A DNA stretch of 64,000 nt from Desmodus rotundus (Eukaryota > Chordata > Mammalia > Chiroptera > Phyllostomidae), in assembly GCF_022682495.2 (NCBI RefSeq), contig NC_071387.1, positions 198,316,143 to 198,380,142 on the forward strand, given 5' to 3'. The notes beneath the pieces were generated by a model. It saw only the letters and a program-made list of their open reading frames with translations, made no database searches and was not told the origin of the DNA. The first letter of the stretch is position 1; each line of letters begins with the position of its first letter. The translations under genes and the position numbers were made by a program. Shown piece after piece: positions 27,801 to 42,800 of this stretch.

Positions 27801-30800
27801 GGGTCATACATTTAATAATTTATAATCTTCACAACACTTTAAAGGAAGCACTAACACTATCATTTTTTTAAATGAAACAACAGAGGCCCTAAGGTCACAC
27901 AGCTACTAAGCAACTGAACAAGGATCTGAACTCGAGTGGGACAGACCCTGAAATCCATACTACTACATCACCATAGTTCCCAAATTGCAACCTGCTCTCT
28001 CAGACATCTCCATCTCTGCCTAAAATACGCCTCCATGCCTCCCAGAGACTCCCGCACCCTCCATGCCAGCTCATGCACAGCCTTCACCCTCTGACAGCCC
28101 CCTTCTTGCCCCCCAGGATGGTCAGGCACTTCCTCCTCCTGCTCCCAGGCCCCTTCAGCAGAGGAACCATCACTCAGCTGCTTCTGATGTGATGCTCTCA
28201 GAGGGCACGGACTTAGTCCTGTTCACCTCCGTATTCCTAGAGCCTGACCCACAGCAAGCATTCGACAAGTGTTTACTGAATAAGCAGTAAGTGACAAAGC
28301 AACTCTGCATTCCAGAAAGCCTGACACATGCAGTTAAACTAACACGCCATTTCCCGGATGAAAAGCACACAGCACACAGCACCCCAAACACCAACCTCCT
28401 GTTAGGAGTAAAGGGCAGAGTAAGGGAACCGACGGAGGGGAGAGACCGGGAGAGGGAAGAAGACAGACCCCTGCGGGAACATGCACGACTCAGGCCCTAT
28501 TAACAGCTACTTCAGGAGGTCAGAGGTTCTTCGCTAAAGCCTGCTCTCTTTTTCAGTGAACTGAATGGAAGATATTTGCAACCTGAAGTTTCCTAACCAA
28601 GCTGGTTTTCTGATGTGTTCTTTTTTTAAATAATGCCAACTGTTAACCCTTAGGGTTTACTACGGGCCATGCACTCTTCTAAGTACTTTATGTATATTCC
28701 CTAACTTAATGTTCCCAATATCCCAAAGAGGTAGATACTGTTATTATCTTCATTTTACAGATGAAGAAACTGAGACACAGGAGATTTAAGTGATTTGCTC
28801 AAGGCCACACAGCTAACACTGGTGGACTTGGGATTCAGACCCTGGCATGCTGCCTCCTGTGTACACACTGTCTCTCAAGCTCTTCCGTAAAACACCTGCT
28901 TCTCACCTGATGTGTTCTCTTATGTACACCTTTCATCTTCCATACAAAACAATCAAACCAATAATTCCTCACAAAAACACAACAAACCTAAAAGATAAGT
29001 AAAAAGCAACAAAGATCAAAGAACAAAAATAGAAGCTTTTTTTTAAAGAAACCTGAATGTGTCACCCAAGCAAAGGTGACCAATTGCTAGAGAAGAAGAG
29101 CAAACCCCTCAGTGAATGGATTTTCTCCCACTAGTTTCAGGCAGAAATTGGAAGGCCGGCCTATCTACAAACCAAAGCCCAGAAGACACTTACCTGTGCT
29201 GCTCTGTACAGCAGCTGCGTAGGAAAAGAGGAACAGCCGCTTAAGCAGTTTAGGGGCCAGGGTATGGTGAATTATGCCGCTGACAATCTGGAAAAGAACC
29301 AAGCAGTGGGCAGAGTCACGTGAACCGTCTAGTTTTCAGTCACGTGAACCAGTCCCTAGGGGCAGCACGCGGAAACTCTCCCCGAGACCCGCGCCTATGA
29401 CGGCACCTCTTAGAATAATGCCAAACACGCGGAGGCCGGCCATTGTGTCAGGTTTCCCATGAGTTTTGGATTTCTAGGACAATTGGTGAAGCATAGTCTA
29501 ATTGCTCAAAACCTAGGTGCTAAAAAGCCTCAAGTGCCACATCCAGACACCCTAAAAATCTAACACCAGAGACACACAGCTGGTATCAGACGCTAACCGA
29601 AACAGTCTGGGCCATCTGGGCCTGCAGGACCTTCTTCTAGAAGACGAGAAAAGAAATCAACCCCTTGTGCTTTTGTTTGAGGTGCCAAACAAAAGTGTGT
29701 TTGGACAGACAAGTAAAATCATCTTTTGAAATGGAGTTTCTGGCTTCTCAGGGGGTTTCCCACGTCTGCATCACTCCTCTGCTCAGCACAGACGCGGAGG
29801 CCATGTTTCTCTCCCTGACTGACTTCCACACTTCCTGAGAGAAAATCAGGGACCTGCCTGTCAGTGCGCGTAACTCACTGCAGCCAAAGACAACACGTGA
29901 ACTGGCCTCTCGCCTGCTTTCCCCGCTGTGCTTTATCATGAGAGTGCAAGTTCGGGACCTTCAGTACCTCAGTAAGAGAAATCTTCAAAGTCACAATGAC
30001 CACCACAACCAGTTCACCCAGTCACACATCTGAATTTGCTGTGGCTACCGGATTAAGTTTCCTAAAGTGTCCAAAAGCACAGGCTCATTTGCCGACTCGG
30101 TTTTGCCCATCTGACCTGTGCACCTCCTCCTCCTTCCACACGCTTCCACTGCTCCCCAGATATAAGCTCATTCATGCAGGAGCTGGGGGCAGGGGGGTCA
30201 CTGCTGCTGGCTCTTGGAAAGGCTGTCAGGGGCAAGGTAAGAGGGTTGCTTCTAGCTACTCCATCCTTCCCCCTCTCCGACTGCCTGCTGACCCTGGCTT
30301 TCCATCTGCCACCCTGCAGAGGCTCCAGAAATAGCAACATTATGGACTGAAGAACTAAAGGGAGCGTGCCAAGATAATGCATAGGCATGCTTTACCAAAT
30401 TTCTCTCAATTCTAATCAAAGCATATGGGATTACAACCAATTCCGCCTTTATAAAGTAAAAGGCTCCCCTCCACCTACATGCAGTGTAAGCTAAAATTAG
30501 TGGGGAAAACCTGATGAGAAATAAAACCTAAAAACACATGTAACTAGTTACCCTTTTGACTTCTTCTTCTTTTGTGTACCTCAGACAAAAGTGGAACACC
30601 CGGAGGTCTTTGCAGTGGATGATGAGTTTCTCGGGGTACTTCTTCAGTTGTCCAAAGAGAGTTTTTTTTTTCTCATCAAACACTGTACATATGATAATGA
30701 TAAAATCGGGAAGGGAAATTGTGTTATAAGGCAACAAGGTAACATTCAAGAAACAAGGTGTACTATTGACTTCTAAGGAGACCTCTCAGAAGTGAGAGGT

Positions 30801-33800
30801 AAGGTGCTACCTTCTAAGTAACTGCCAGCCCAGGCCCAGGCCCAGGCCCACTGCAGGGCCCTGGCTCTCTGAGAGCACTCGGGGCTCTTCACTCCTCTCA
30901 GGAAGCACTAGACGAGAAAGGACTGGCCACTGCTAAAGCACTGACTCCACTGACCTGCAGAAAACCCACTCCGAAAGCTGGGGTTACGAAAGATGGACAG
31001 GAGACAACTAGGACAGTCGACTCCTGGGTTTTTGGCCAGGGGCCACTCCTGCTGCCTCCCTCCCTGTCCCAAAGTTTGGACCATTCAGCACGTACTGGCA
31101 TTAGAAACATCATACATGACTACTGAATGATTTCTGAAAAAGTCCTCTTTACAAAAATAGAGGAGTGGAGCAGACAGACACCTGAAGACAGAAAAGACAC
31201 CCAAAAGCAGTACAACAGACCTTTATCAGATTCGCCTTTAAGGTAAAACTGACACAGCTACCACCAACAGCAAAAAGTATGATCAAATCTAATCTATAAT
31301 GGCATTGTGGAGTATTAGGAAGAAAGGTTCTAAGTTCAAGTCCGAGCTCCTCCAGCTAAATGACCACAAACAAGCCACTTCATATATCAACTTTATCATC
31401 CATAAAACTGATGTAAACAAGATTAATATAAGAAGAAATTTTAGTAAACTATAAAAGACCATAAAAACATTATCAGTTACAAAACCGGGCAACACCCCAG
31501 GGAAAAACAGATACTTACCTCCATAAATCTGATCGACACAGTGGAGTGTAATGTCATTTTCTCCTATAACCTTATTCTTAAATTGGGTTTCCTAGAAGAG
31601 TCAAAAGGGAACAACTGTGACTCCTTGCGCTGCACTGTTACACATTTACAGACCGAGCACATCACCATTCTCCACGTGCACATTAAGAAAAACAGAGATG
31701 CAGCCACATGCCTGGGAAAGGGACCATGAGAGGTGCGAGGAAAGCGGTGGCCACTGGCTCGTGGAACCCAGGCGGCACATGCCGTCCTGGGCTGCTCCTA
31801 GGCAGACATACCACGCCCCACACGATCACTTCGAGAGGAGCTGGGGGGTGACGCACAGGTTATGATTTCTCCACACAAATGCAAGTGGATGAGTGACAGC
31901 TACGCAGGAAGAAAAACACTGGGGGACGCAAGTGGCTGTAACTGCTGCCTTTTACAGGACTGGGAAGCAAGCTGCTACAGTGGCCACAGCCAGAAGACCA
32001 CACTGTGACACAGCAACGGTGCTGCTGTTTAAGAAGCAAGGGTGGGGCAGGATGGCTGCGCTTCCGCTAATGCACAGTGCCCTCCGAGTGGTGTGGCCAG
32101 TCTCCCCTCACTGCACTGAGCTCTCTTCAGAAGCTGGGACACGTCTTACAAGGACACCGCCACCCAGTGCAGAGTAACCCCAAATTCAAGTGCTGTGCTC
32201 AGCACCAGTTTCATAACTGAACTTAGTTCCCAAATTTAAGGAACAGTTTAGTATACAAAAAACAGGGGGGAACCAGTGTATTTGGGGAGATGTCATTCCA
32301 ATGAGTGGTATACACTACAATGAAACAGCAGAAAATAAGAAGTGTCGACCTACGAAGGCAAATGCAAGCTAGAGTGACATGAGGCATGGGAGGAAATTTC
32401 TAGAATGGTCCTACACTGGAAGGAGATCCCGAAGGACAGAGAGCAAACTTGTCCTTTGTGCTTGTGTGTGCTGGGGTGGAGTAACTGAGAGCTGGGAAAG
32501 AGACAGCTCCCCCAAACTCAGCCGAACACACTCAGACATACATCGTTCTCCAGCGCAGACTCGTCACTGCCCAAGAAAGCAATCTTGAAGTCCGTGCAGA
32601 CGAGTCTCCCATAGATCCCGCGCTGACAGGAATCTTCCTGGACATACTTCAGAACAGTGCTGGCTTCACAAAGCAGCTGCTCACCTGGGTGAAACCAAAA
32701 CAAGCCCTCTTGAGAGTCCGCAGGGGGCACACGGCATGCGAACAGCGACAGCTTCCCCGCTGCGCTCCCTGAGGACCAGCACTCAGGGAGTGCTGCAGCA
32801 CTCAGTTCACACTTCCCGACAAGGCCGACGCGGCCAGACTTGAAGGGGAAGATGAGACAGAGTGGGGGCCACTGGCAAATGAGATAAATGACTCAGACAC
32901 ACCTGCGCACAGAGCGCCTCTCCGTCTTCTCGCCGAGTAACAGAAGTTTCCACAGGGGGGAAATGATCTCAGCTACACGCGCAAGCGTAAGATCTTAGTG
33001 TTTTTACTGCGTGGACCCAAGAGATGTCCCATAGAAGCAATACCCTAAATAAGTGAAGGCAGAAAGGCTCGCCAGCGTGCTCTGGAATGCAGGTCTCAAG
33101 CCCGCTTTCTGGTGGGAGTGGGCCATTTCTCATCTGGAACTGCTCAGATGCACCAGGGAGTGGGGTGTCTCCCTGGTCACAGGGCTTTTAGGCAGCTTCC
33201 TCAGATGCACAGGCTGCGACGTGACCACACTAACACTTGCTCTGCAGGCAAGGGTGGGAGGGAAAGGGAGGCCAGAGGTCTGGGGGGGGGGGGGGGGAAC
33301 TGTTTCCTCTCTGTGCGCCACCTTTCCTGCTCTATCTGCAGGCACCCGGCCCGCATGCAAAGCTGTGCTTCCTGGAGACGGAGTAATTCTCTCCACAGTC
33401 AGAAAGACCAGGAGTGAGGGATAGACAAGCATGCTCTGCCACCACAGAGCAGCTCCTCGGGGCTGGCTGTCTGGGTGAGGGCAGGAAAAGAGAAGGCTAT
33501 GGGGGAAATGAAACACTAAGTGTAAATACTGTGCAACAAAAAAGAAAAGTAGTTTCTTCTCCTCCAACAGACAACCACTTTCCCCTCAGAACCTCCCTCT
33601 GGGTATTTCCTTCAATGTCTTCAAAGGTACTGTTTGACTCAAAATTCATGTAGTCTAACCTTCAATATGTAAAGAGAAAAGTCAGACACTAAGACTATCA
33701 AGGGACACATATTACGACGTGGTTGTCATCTTCCAAGGGGTTAATTGCTAAGGAAATACTGAAAGGTGGCTCGGTCACTAGGTCATCCTCTAGAGAGACC

Positions 33801-36800
33801 ACAAAGCTTGAAGAAAACAATGAAGTCAGGGCCTCATTAAGGTTTAAAATAGTCCCAGAAAAAGTGCCTCAGCTGAATCCAAGGTGGAAGACATGTGAGC
33901 AAGGCTTCCTGTGCTTTCAACCCCTAGAGTGAGACAGCTTTTAACAGCGAGTCATCTCTCCCCAAGACCCCGCACGCCGTTCTCGGACTGTGCCATGCAC
34001 TGGAGACGAGAAAGGGGCACGTGGTGGCCATTGCAGTGCCCAGGAGAGGCTGTGCAAACGTGGCGAGCTGCGTAGAAAGAGTCTTGAGCCACGGGAGCTG
34101 GCAAAGATCTTGGTCTAGTCGAGGACACCAGGGCTCAGAGAAGTCAGCTGTGAGCTCACAGCTGCACACCCAGACGAGACCGTCAAGTAACCCAGAAGGT
34201 GGGGAAATGTATGGAACACTAAGCTAAAAATAAAGTTATTCCCAGAACCATAATCCAGGAAAAGGAAAGACAATAGGGTACATGGATTAAGGTTTAGGTC
34301 TTTACTATAGGAAAAAGCCTTTCAAACTTAAAAATCTCTTTAAAAAAAACTCATAGGCCTGGCTGGTGTAACTCAGTTGGTTGAAGCATCATCCCATGGA
34401 CTAAACCATCACGGGTTCAATTCCCAGTCAGGGCACATGCCTGGGTTGCAGGTTTGGTGTGCGAGGGGCAACTGACTGGTGGTTCTCTCTCACATGGATG
34501 TCTCTCTCTCCCTCCTTCCCTCCCTCCCTTCCCCTCCCTCTAAGATCAATGAGCATGTCCTCAGGTGAGGATAAATAAATAAATACTTATAGGACTCCAA
34601 TATATTTACCAAATAAGGTGGATCAGCCAGAAATCTGTGCATATACATACCCTCCCAATAAAATGGAATAAAATAAGAAGTACCAGAACAAGCCCTTATT
34701 GTTTGGGGAAAATGTGCCTTTAAAAACATATTTTAAAAAGCTATTTGGGATTAGAAAAAAGAAAATGCAAGAAGAGCTGAGTGCACAGCTCCCAGCCCCA
34801 CAGATGAAGAGGACACACCACCAAGGAGTTTCTGTTTCTGAACTCAGACATGTTAAGGCTTGACTCGAGCCACAGAGTCACTCTCCCCCATCTGAAAAGC
34901 ACCCAAGCCACCCAGGCTCCTTGGTGATAACCACAGGGCAAAGCCCTGGCAGTCCTGCGATGGGGTTGGGGGGCCACAGCACACCTGGCACTGGTGCTCA
35001 GGTGCACAGGCACAGACAACAGGTGGGAAGCCTGGGAAGCAGCGCTAGTCACAGGCAGCTGCACCTGGGCAGTGGGAAGAGCGTGGGGGTGTAGGGCTTT
35101 GTGGGGGACCAGGATTTTCCTGACTGAGGACCAGAATACTGGATGGGGCCAAGGGAGTTAACCTGAAAAAGGCCTCTTTGCTTGTGAAAGCAGTGACAAC
35201 TTCCCAGGTTTATTTTCATCTGCTTTGGAGAGGAAAAGAAGACAAATTCTTTGCAGATGTTGTCACACTCAGACCCAGGTGTGTAATTATTGAACTAAAG
35301 ACCTTGATATTTTGGCCCACCCATCACTGTGACATATTGTCTGGATGGAAACAAAGGCTATATAGCGATAGCAGGAATGACATAATTAACACTGGCTTTG
35401 AGCTGCACATGATGCTAACATGATGACTGTTACCTGGCAACAAGTGAAGAGTGACTTCCTTCTCTGTTACTTCCTTTTCGTTTGTGTGAATTTCCTAAAA
35501 GAGAAGAGCAAAGGGTAATATTTTTCTTTGTTTAAGGGCTCAAAATGAGTACCTTTAAGCCATGCTCTCAGAATACACCCAAAAACAGAAACCCTCAAGG
35601 GTCTTTTCTTTGACAAGCTAGTTACTGTTTTTTTTTTAAAAAAAGTATTTTTTAACTAAAGGGAGACAGAAAATTCCAACAAATTAGTTCAATATTAAAC
35701 TAATTATTTAGGACTGACAGCTACTCATTGTCCCAAGCAGGGAGAAAGGGACTGGCACTACCTAAAAGATCAAACAGCACACAGCAAAGTAAGGCAGCTC
35801 AGAGTCAGAAGGCGAAGGGAAGACATCCCACAGAACGATCTCCCGCTCCCTCCAGTGAGAAGCAAGGACTAAAAGCAAAAGGCTGTGGGTTATAGGGAGA
35901 AAAGGGACTTATGTAAAAGGTTTAAAGGTACGAAGAGGAAAATGTGAATGGATTAAGTCAATACTCTGTAAAAACATAAAATAATAAAATAATAAAAAAT
36001 ATTAAAAAGTCAGTATTGATCCATCTACCCTGTAGTATACTAGGACCCAATAAAGACAGCTGGGACCAACCGTCCTTCGCCCATTCTGAGTTACCTAAGA
36101 CCCCAAGACAGTGCCACGGGACACAATCATTTCTAAGAAGGAATTAAGGCCAGGTTCTGTGTCACTGCTTCTCAAGGAAAACATCTTCAAATGCTAGGTT
36201 TGGTGTTTACTGAGTATTCAAAGATGATCAGCAATCCTCAACGAACAGTCATAAGTGGCTGTTAACTAACAAGAAGAGGGCATGGTGGGCCTCCTAATGC
36301 AACCTACCACCCATTAAGTATTCTTGCCAAACCAGCTAAGCTCAATCTGCTGGAGTGTCTGTCATTCTACCAATTTATAAGAAACACTGGGACAGAGAAA
36401 CATGTTAAAGGACACCATGGGGACACAACCAGACAAATCCTGACTCTGCAAAATTCTACAAGACACACCAGTTTTGTCAACAAATAAAATTGGATTTGGA
36501 TTTTTTTTTTTTTTGGCAGAAGGCTCCAGGTGGTAGGAATTTTGTGAAGTTGTTGATTCCATCTAAAATAGGGCAGAAGAAGAAACCTGGGTACAGCTGA
36601 GGCAGGGGAGGTCAGACAGCCCGTCTCGAGGCTGAAAAACAAAGTCATGGCTGTTTCAGAGAACCCGTTTGAGCAAGGCCTATCTTTGAGACGCTAGATT
36701 CCATTCCAGGATGGAATCAAGTCTGTCTGAGACAGTGCTTCTCAGCCTTGAGGGCGTCCGACTACCTGGGGAGCCTGTGACTTCTGTAGACTCTCAGGCC

Positions 36801-39800
36801 TCACCACAAGCTTAAAGAACCAGTGTTTTCACACCGGATTTTGCCGGGGAGAGCGCACACCCACGTTTTTGCGTGCACTATACACAGGATTTGGTACGTA
36901 TTCATTACACCCATGTCTAACTCGCACCCTTACGTTTCCCTCAAAAATTTGGGCAAAAAGTGTGCATTGTACTCAGCAAAATGCAGTAATTTAGAAATTC
37001 TCATTGAGAGTTTTCATCATCTGTCATCGGCAAAGAACTATATGAAAGCACAATTATTTTTGACAGGTGTATCATCCTTCTCCGAGCAGAGAGCAAAGCT
37101 GTTCATTAAATTCAATCAGCTGTTAGAAAACTCTAGCAATCATCTTGACTAGTGCTTGGAATTCAGTTCTGACGCTAGTGCCAGCGTGGAGAGGGCTAGC
37201 CCACTGCTATGTCCCCGGGAGTATCTGTCACCTCCCGATGACACAGCATTCACACTGTCCAAAACCATCTGTAGCGATTCTTGAACTGGTTCACGGAATT
37301 CCTCTTTAGCCATCAGGAGACTCCTTTTCAGATTCTGTCTTACCCAGTCAGGGCGATAAACTCTTCTTGAGCCTTATGTGCCAGGCATCGTTTAAAGGGC
37401 TCTACACTTACTCATTCACTTAACCCTGACAGTGAGCCTTTGGAGTAGGGTTGCCATGCCCACTGTGATCTCCATTTTGCAGACGACGATTTCCAGCCAG
37501 CATGTGGTGGGGGTGGAAGCTGAACCTGGTAGTTGGCTCAGTCTGCATTCTTACATGACACCATACTACCTCTTACATGAACGAACATCCTGTCTCTTAT
37601 TACCACGAAATGGTAATGAAGGAAAAAAGGAAAACCAGGACGGAAAGATGGGTGAATATACCAGCTAGACCCACCAGAAACCAGGCCAAAGCAAGTATCA
37701 CTGAAAGTGCCCAGAGAAAGTGCCCGGAGAGGCAAAAGGAGGCTGAAGGGAAACAACCAATAAACAAAAACCACCTGTCCCCTGGAGTAACAGCTGGCCA
37801 CGTGGGGAAGAACTCCGGGGCTTCTTCAATCCCCGCGGAGAGAGTCACCTCCTATGACCTCCTCCACTGGCTCCTCCAAGGCAGAAACCTGACTGACACC
37901 CCAACCGACGCTCTAGAGCCCAAGGGGAACTTTTGACCCACCACCCTCCAGGAAAGGCGCCAACCAGGACTGCTCTGTCAGGTAATCCAGACAGGTGTTC
38001 CACTGTTCCCCTCTCACACCTCCTCCTTCACCCTCAACACCCACTCTATCACCAGATTCTACCAGTATTGCCTAGTAAATATATCTAGAATCCACGTTGC
38101 TCTCTTCTCTTTCCCCAGCGGCACCCTGGACCAAACAGCCATCACCTCCCACCTGGAGCACCGCCATAGCTTTTCAACCTGTCTACCTGTAGCTGTTCTC
38201 TCTCTATTCTCTACCCTGAAGCAGCTGGAACTTCTCAGAGCATAGTGTGCTTTGCATTACTGGCAGGGTAAAGACATCGGTTTAACCCGGCCTCCGAGGC
38301 CCTTCTTAGCCCGGCCCCCACCCATGTCCAATCTGCACGTTGGCTGCACTGGCCTGCTTTCGCCCTCCCATGCCTGCCATGCTCCTTCCCATCCCGAGTT
38401 GTTTCCACAGGAAGTTCCTTCTGCTCGGAATGCTTCTCCTTCCCCTCTTTGCCCTGTGAATTCTGGGTCTCCATCCAATCTCAGGACAAGGGAAGTGTCT
38501 CTGCTATGAGGCTCTTACAGTCCCACATACCTCTCCCTCCTAGCACTCATCACAAATGCAATTTCGCATCTCTTTATGTAATTATTTAAGTCTGTCTCAC
38601 CACCAACCTATAAAGTCTTTGAGGGCAGGCATTTTGTTTGGTTTTGATTTTGGTTGTTTTTTTTTTTTTAATTCACCAAATAGCCCCAGAATCCAAATGA
38701 GCCTTGCACTCAGTAAAGGCTCAAAAGGTTTTATTGAATAATTTAATTAATAATGACTTTAAATGGTGAGAGTTTTAAATACTCCAGCAGGGCCCAGAGA
38801 AACACATGGAGCTTTGGGTACAACATCGGGGCCCGGCCATCAATGCGGCGGCATCACCAAGTGTCCGTATGGTGGAATTGGAGACAGGCTGCATCCCATC
38901 AGAGACCGCCACGTACGTGGTGTCAGTGCCCAAACACTACTGGTCGTGAAGCCCGTCCAGTAAAAACTGCAGAAGCCCAACAGCCGTGGATGGGCCTGGC
39001 CTCATCCCAGGACCTTGCAACCAATTCGACCCGTGTCCAGGGATGGCTGCTTCTGTCCTATCCCTGTTCTCTGGGGCGCTGGGAACTTCCCAAATGGTCA
39101 CCTGGTCTCAGTGAAGGGTCCAGAGTCCCTCCTAACATTCTGCTCCTTCTATCCCACTCACCTTCAACTCTGACACTCCTGACCACACTGCCTAGTCAGC
39201 AAATGATGACAATCTTATTTCTAGAAACTGTGGAATGTGATCTGAATACCTCACTGACCCCAATTAACTGTCATGTTCAATGTGCAGACAAAAAAGCAGA
39301 AAGGTAGGGTTCCTTAATAATCAAGCAGAACTCGTCACACTAGTTCCACAGACAGACTTCTTTCTTAAGATGCCTGAAAATTAACTCATTTGAAAGTGAT
39401 GCAAATTTTCAACAAATGCAGCCACTAAACACGGCCCATGTGCTTTGTGTGGGGGCGCCTCTTGCCACTTTATCTGAGTTTGGCCAGAGCTTGCTATTAT
39501 GGCACAAAAGAATAGCAAAGAATACTGGCACTGGTCAGAGAATGTCCAAGTTTTCCAAACCAGGATGTCCCAGTGGCCTGAATTCAATTACAACAGCAGC
39601 ACAACATAAGTGGAAAGTTTTGCCAGAGTGGTAGGATCGGGGTCGGGGGTTTTTAATTAATTTCTGTATTTACCTGAAATGCTATGGATGCTCCTCTTAT
39701 TTGTTTTAATTTAAAAAGAGTCTAAGGACATGAATAACAAGTCTTCCAGTTTCTGCACATGTTGCCCCACAGATCAAAAGAACTGTATCTGTCCGCACGC

Positions 39801-42800
39801 CCACTCCGAAGGGCAACAATTCCCAGGGCCCCGCAGCTGCCACTGCCCCCACGTTACCCAGAGCCTCACCCAGCGCTGAGCCAGAGCCTTTGTATGCCAA
39901 ACAAGGTGTGAGAACACCACCCACCCTTAGCAAGTGTGTGGCCGAAGGACACACGCCTACTGGAACCCACTGCGCACAGCTGGCGCAGCATCACAAAGCT
40001 GTGGACCAGATCTCTTCTCAGAAATGTGTTTCTGAGAAGCACCGGCCCAAAGCACAGGGCTCCAAGGAGCCCAAGGAGCAAAACCAGCGAGTCAGCACTC
40101 ACGCTGTATGTCTGGTCACTCAAAGCTGCAAGACGACCGACCTCTAACGCAGACCAGTTCATTTCAACAACTGCTGAGGATACAAAGATGAATAAGAATT
40201 GACTTCTGCCATCAAGAAGCTCAGACAGACAAACAGAAAATAATAACTAGAACACTGGGTAATCAGTGCAGTAACTACTAGATCCTGCAAAAGGTTACAC
40301 CTCTACTCACCGTCTCATTTAATCGTCAAAACATTGTTAACTGCCATCATTGTCCTCATTTGAGAGATGGGGACAGTGAAGCTAGCCAAGGTTAGGTGAA
40401 GTGGGACTTGGGCCTCAGTTTACCTGACCAGTCCTGCTCTTCACTACAATACAACCTGCCCATCCCTGCTGGCCCCATCCTCCCCTGGGGCACTGTCTCC
40501 TCCCCCTGCCTTTCACGCACATTCATGGACTGAACTGTTACTTCTTCTGCGCCTGCTCTGATCCAGCACTGCAAACCCAGGAGCGAACACGACTCAGAGC
40601 CCCACCTTCCCAGAGTGCACGGGAGCGACCACAGCAAAGCAACAACAAAGATGTGTGCAAGGTGCTGTGCTCGGGCAAGGACAGACTAAGATGGGAACAG
40701 CAGAAACACTTCACTGCGTTCTAAGAGCGAAGGAGAAGACTGCGACCCTGGGGAAGTGTCATTTATACTGAGACCTGAAAATCAGCAGAAATGAGTCCCA
40801 GGCCAAACACCCAACACTCTCTCCAAGCTACTCTTCCTCATGTCTCCAGGATCCCCTTCCTTCCTCACAAGGCCTGTGCACCCGGGATGAGCTCTCCCAC
40901 TTGCATCGTTGCCAACCCCCAAGTGACCCCCAAATGGCTCTTCCCTCCAGATCTCTGAACTCTAGACCTGGACTCCCAAACAGCCTCCAGGCCACCTGCA
41001 CTAGAATGTCTCTCAGATCCCTAAATTCACATTTCAAAATCAGCTCATCACTTCCCCCCTCCACCTCACCAAACCGGCTCGCCCTCCTCTGGACTCTAGC
41101 TCAGTAGATGGCCCCACCCTCCACCCAGCTGGCCAGGCCACTCAGGTGTCATCCTCACTACTCTCCCTGCCTTCCACATTCTGTGCTCTGCTTTCTTAAC
41201 AGCTCCAGAACCCGTCCACGTCTGCCCATCCCTGCTCCGCTCTCTTACTTCAGGCCCCGGTCGTCTCTCAGCTTGCATGCTCTATGACGACAGCTGTACT
41301 GCATCCGTCTAGACCCCAGTGCACCCACCAGGCCCACCCAACCCAATGTCCCCCACCCAATCCACCATCCAATCCGCAGCCCACACAGTTCAAGTCCTCT
41401 GCAAAGCTTTCTTTGATCCAACCACCCTCCTGTTTTACAATAATTTCTTACCTCATCTCCCCAACCCACGATGTCAACTAGGGGCTAGAGCTGTACCTTT
41501 ATGTATTTTTAGCCTCAACTCAGTATATAATCCTTGACAGACAGCAAATTGTCATTAATAGTCTACTGAAAGAATGTATAAATCAAAACATACAAAGAGA
41601 CAAATAACTTTTGATCCTGATAATAGTCTTTAATGCTTAACAGTTCTTGAGAGATAGAGAAACAACTCTATTAAAAATGACTACCTGAGTCCATGACGAG
41701 CTGGCTTCCTGAAACACACCCCAGTCTCCCCGACAGGGCAGGGGCACCCTCACAGCCAAACTCCGAAATGACTGAGGGTGCAGACCAGAGACTCGATGGT
41801 TCTGTCAGCGTCCAGTTCTAGGGAGCCAGCACTCGCAACAGGATTTGCTTCCTGGAGCTGACTGCAGGCAGGGCTGCCGGCTCCCTGCTCCTAGCCAGAG
41901 GGCTTCGCTCCCTTCCCAGCCAGCCTGCGCAGCAGGCTCGCTCCCCTGAGAGCATGACCAGCTCCACTCTCCTAACCCCACGCTGTCCTTGGCGATTACA
42001 AGCAACAATTACTCTAACGAGGAACTAAGCAAACAGTATCTGAAGGCAAGGAAGCAGACATGCAGTAAGAGGCAAACTGACAACCTCCGTCTGGACTCAA
42101 GGTACCAGACCACAGACAGAGCTGTGTGGGTACCTGGTCTTTAAGGACTCTGCTATTTCCTCAGCCTGCAAATCAGCTCTCGGCCACCGTAAGTGTTCAT
42201 TTCACAGGGTTAGTTGGGAACTCTCAAAAGCAGTTCAGACTAAGCATTTATCATCCACAAAAATATATGTCTAACTTAAACACATAAAGATATAATTTGC
42301 TGGAGGTTTCACTACGTCTACTTTCACATGTCCTGAGTCATTTCTCTTCACAACAATCCTGTAAGGTATTTCCGTCCCCACTTCACAGATACAGCCAATG
42401 ATGCTCCAAGAGATTAAATGATGTGCCTGGGCTCACATCGCTAAATAGCTGGTGACCAGAACTCATTCTCAGGACTTTTTATTCTAATTTTATTTTTGTA
42501 CAAGCTTTATTAAGAGATAATTCACCTATTTAGAGTTACAATTCAGTGGTGTTTAGTATATTCCCAGAGTTGTAAAACCATTACCACAATCAGTTTTAGA
42601 ACATTTCATCACGCCTAAAAGGAACACTGTACCAGCCCTGGCTGGTGTGGCTCAGTGGATTGAGCACCCGCCTGTGAACCAAAGGGTCACCGGTTCAATT
42701 CCCAGTCAGAGTACATGCCTGGATTGCAGGCCAGGTCCCCAGTATGGGGCGCACAAGAGACAACCATACATTGATGTTTCTCTCCCTCTATTTTCCCTCC

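Larger units (their letters stand above)
26013..29193 (-). other. MTMR12 intron 6
   Basis: Donor GTAAGT at 29193. It holds antisense MIR fragments near 26885-27055, 27790-27960 and 28640-28850, and an L2 3' end near 28170-28290. The open frames at 26352-26772 and 28063-28503 show no recognisable family. Confidence 0.82.
32685..35433 (-). other. MTMR12 intron 2
   Basis: Donor GTAACA at 35433. It holds a 16-base G run at 33282-33297 and a plus-oriented Ves-type SINE at about 34356-34584. The open frames at 33053-33567 cross the G run and are probably chance. Confidence 0.82.

Noticed and set aside
33053..33567. Overlapping open frames of 101-145 codons around the poly-G run
   Set aside because: They depend on reading Gly or Pro runs through a homopolymer and have no recognisable content.
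38753..39307. A 184-codon plus-strand open frame
   Set aside because: It begins in an L2 tail and shows no domain or conserved motif. No matching splice or poly-A structure is seen.
42635..42720. tRNA-like sequence with A- and B-box resemblance
   Set aside because: It is the head of a tRNA-derived SINE, followed by the SINE body and A-rich tail, not a tRNA gene.
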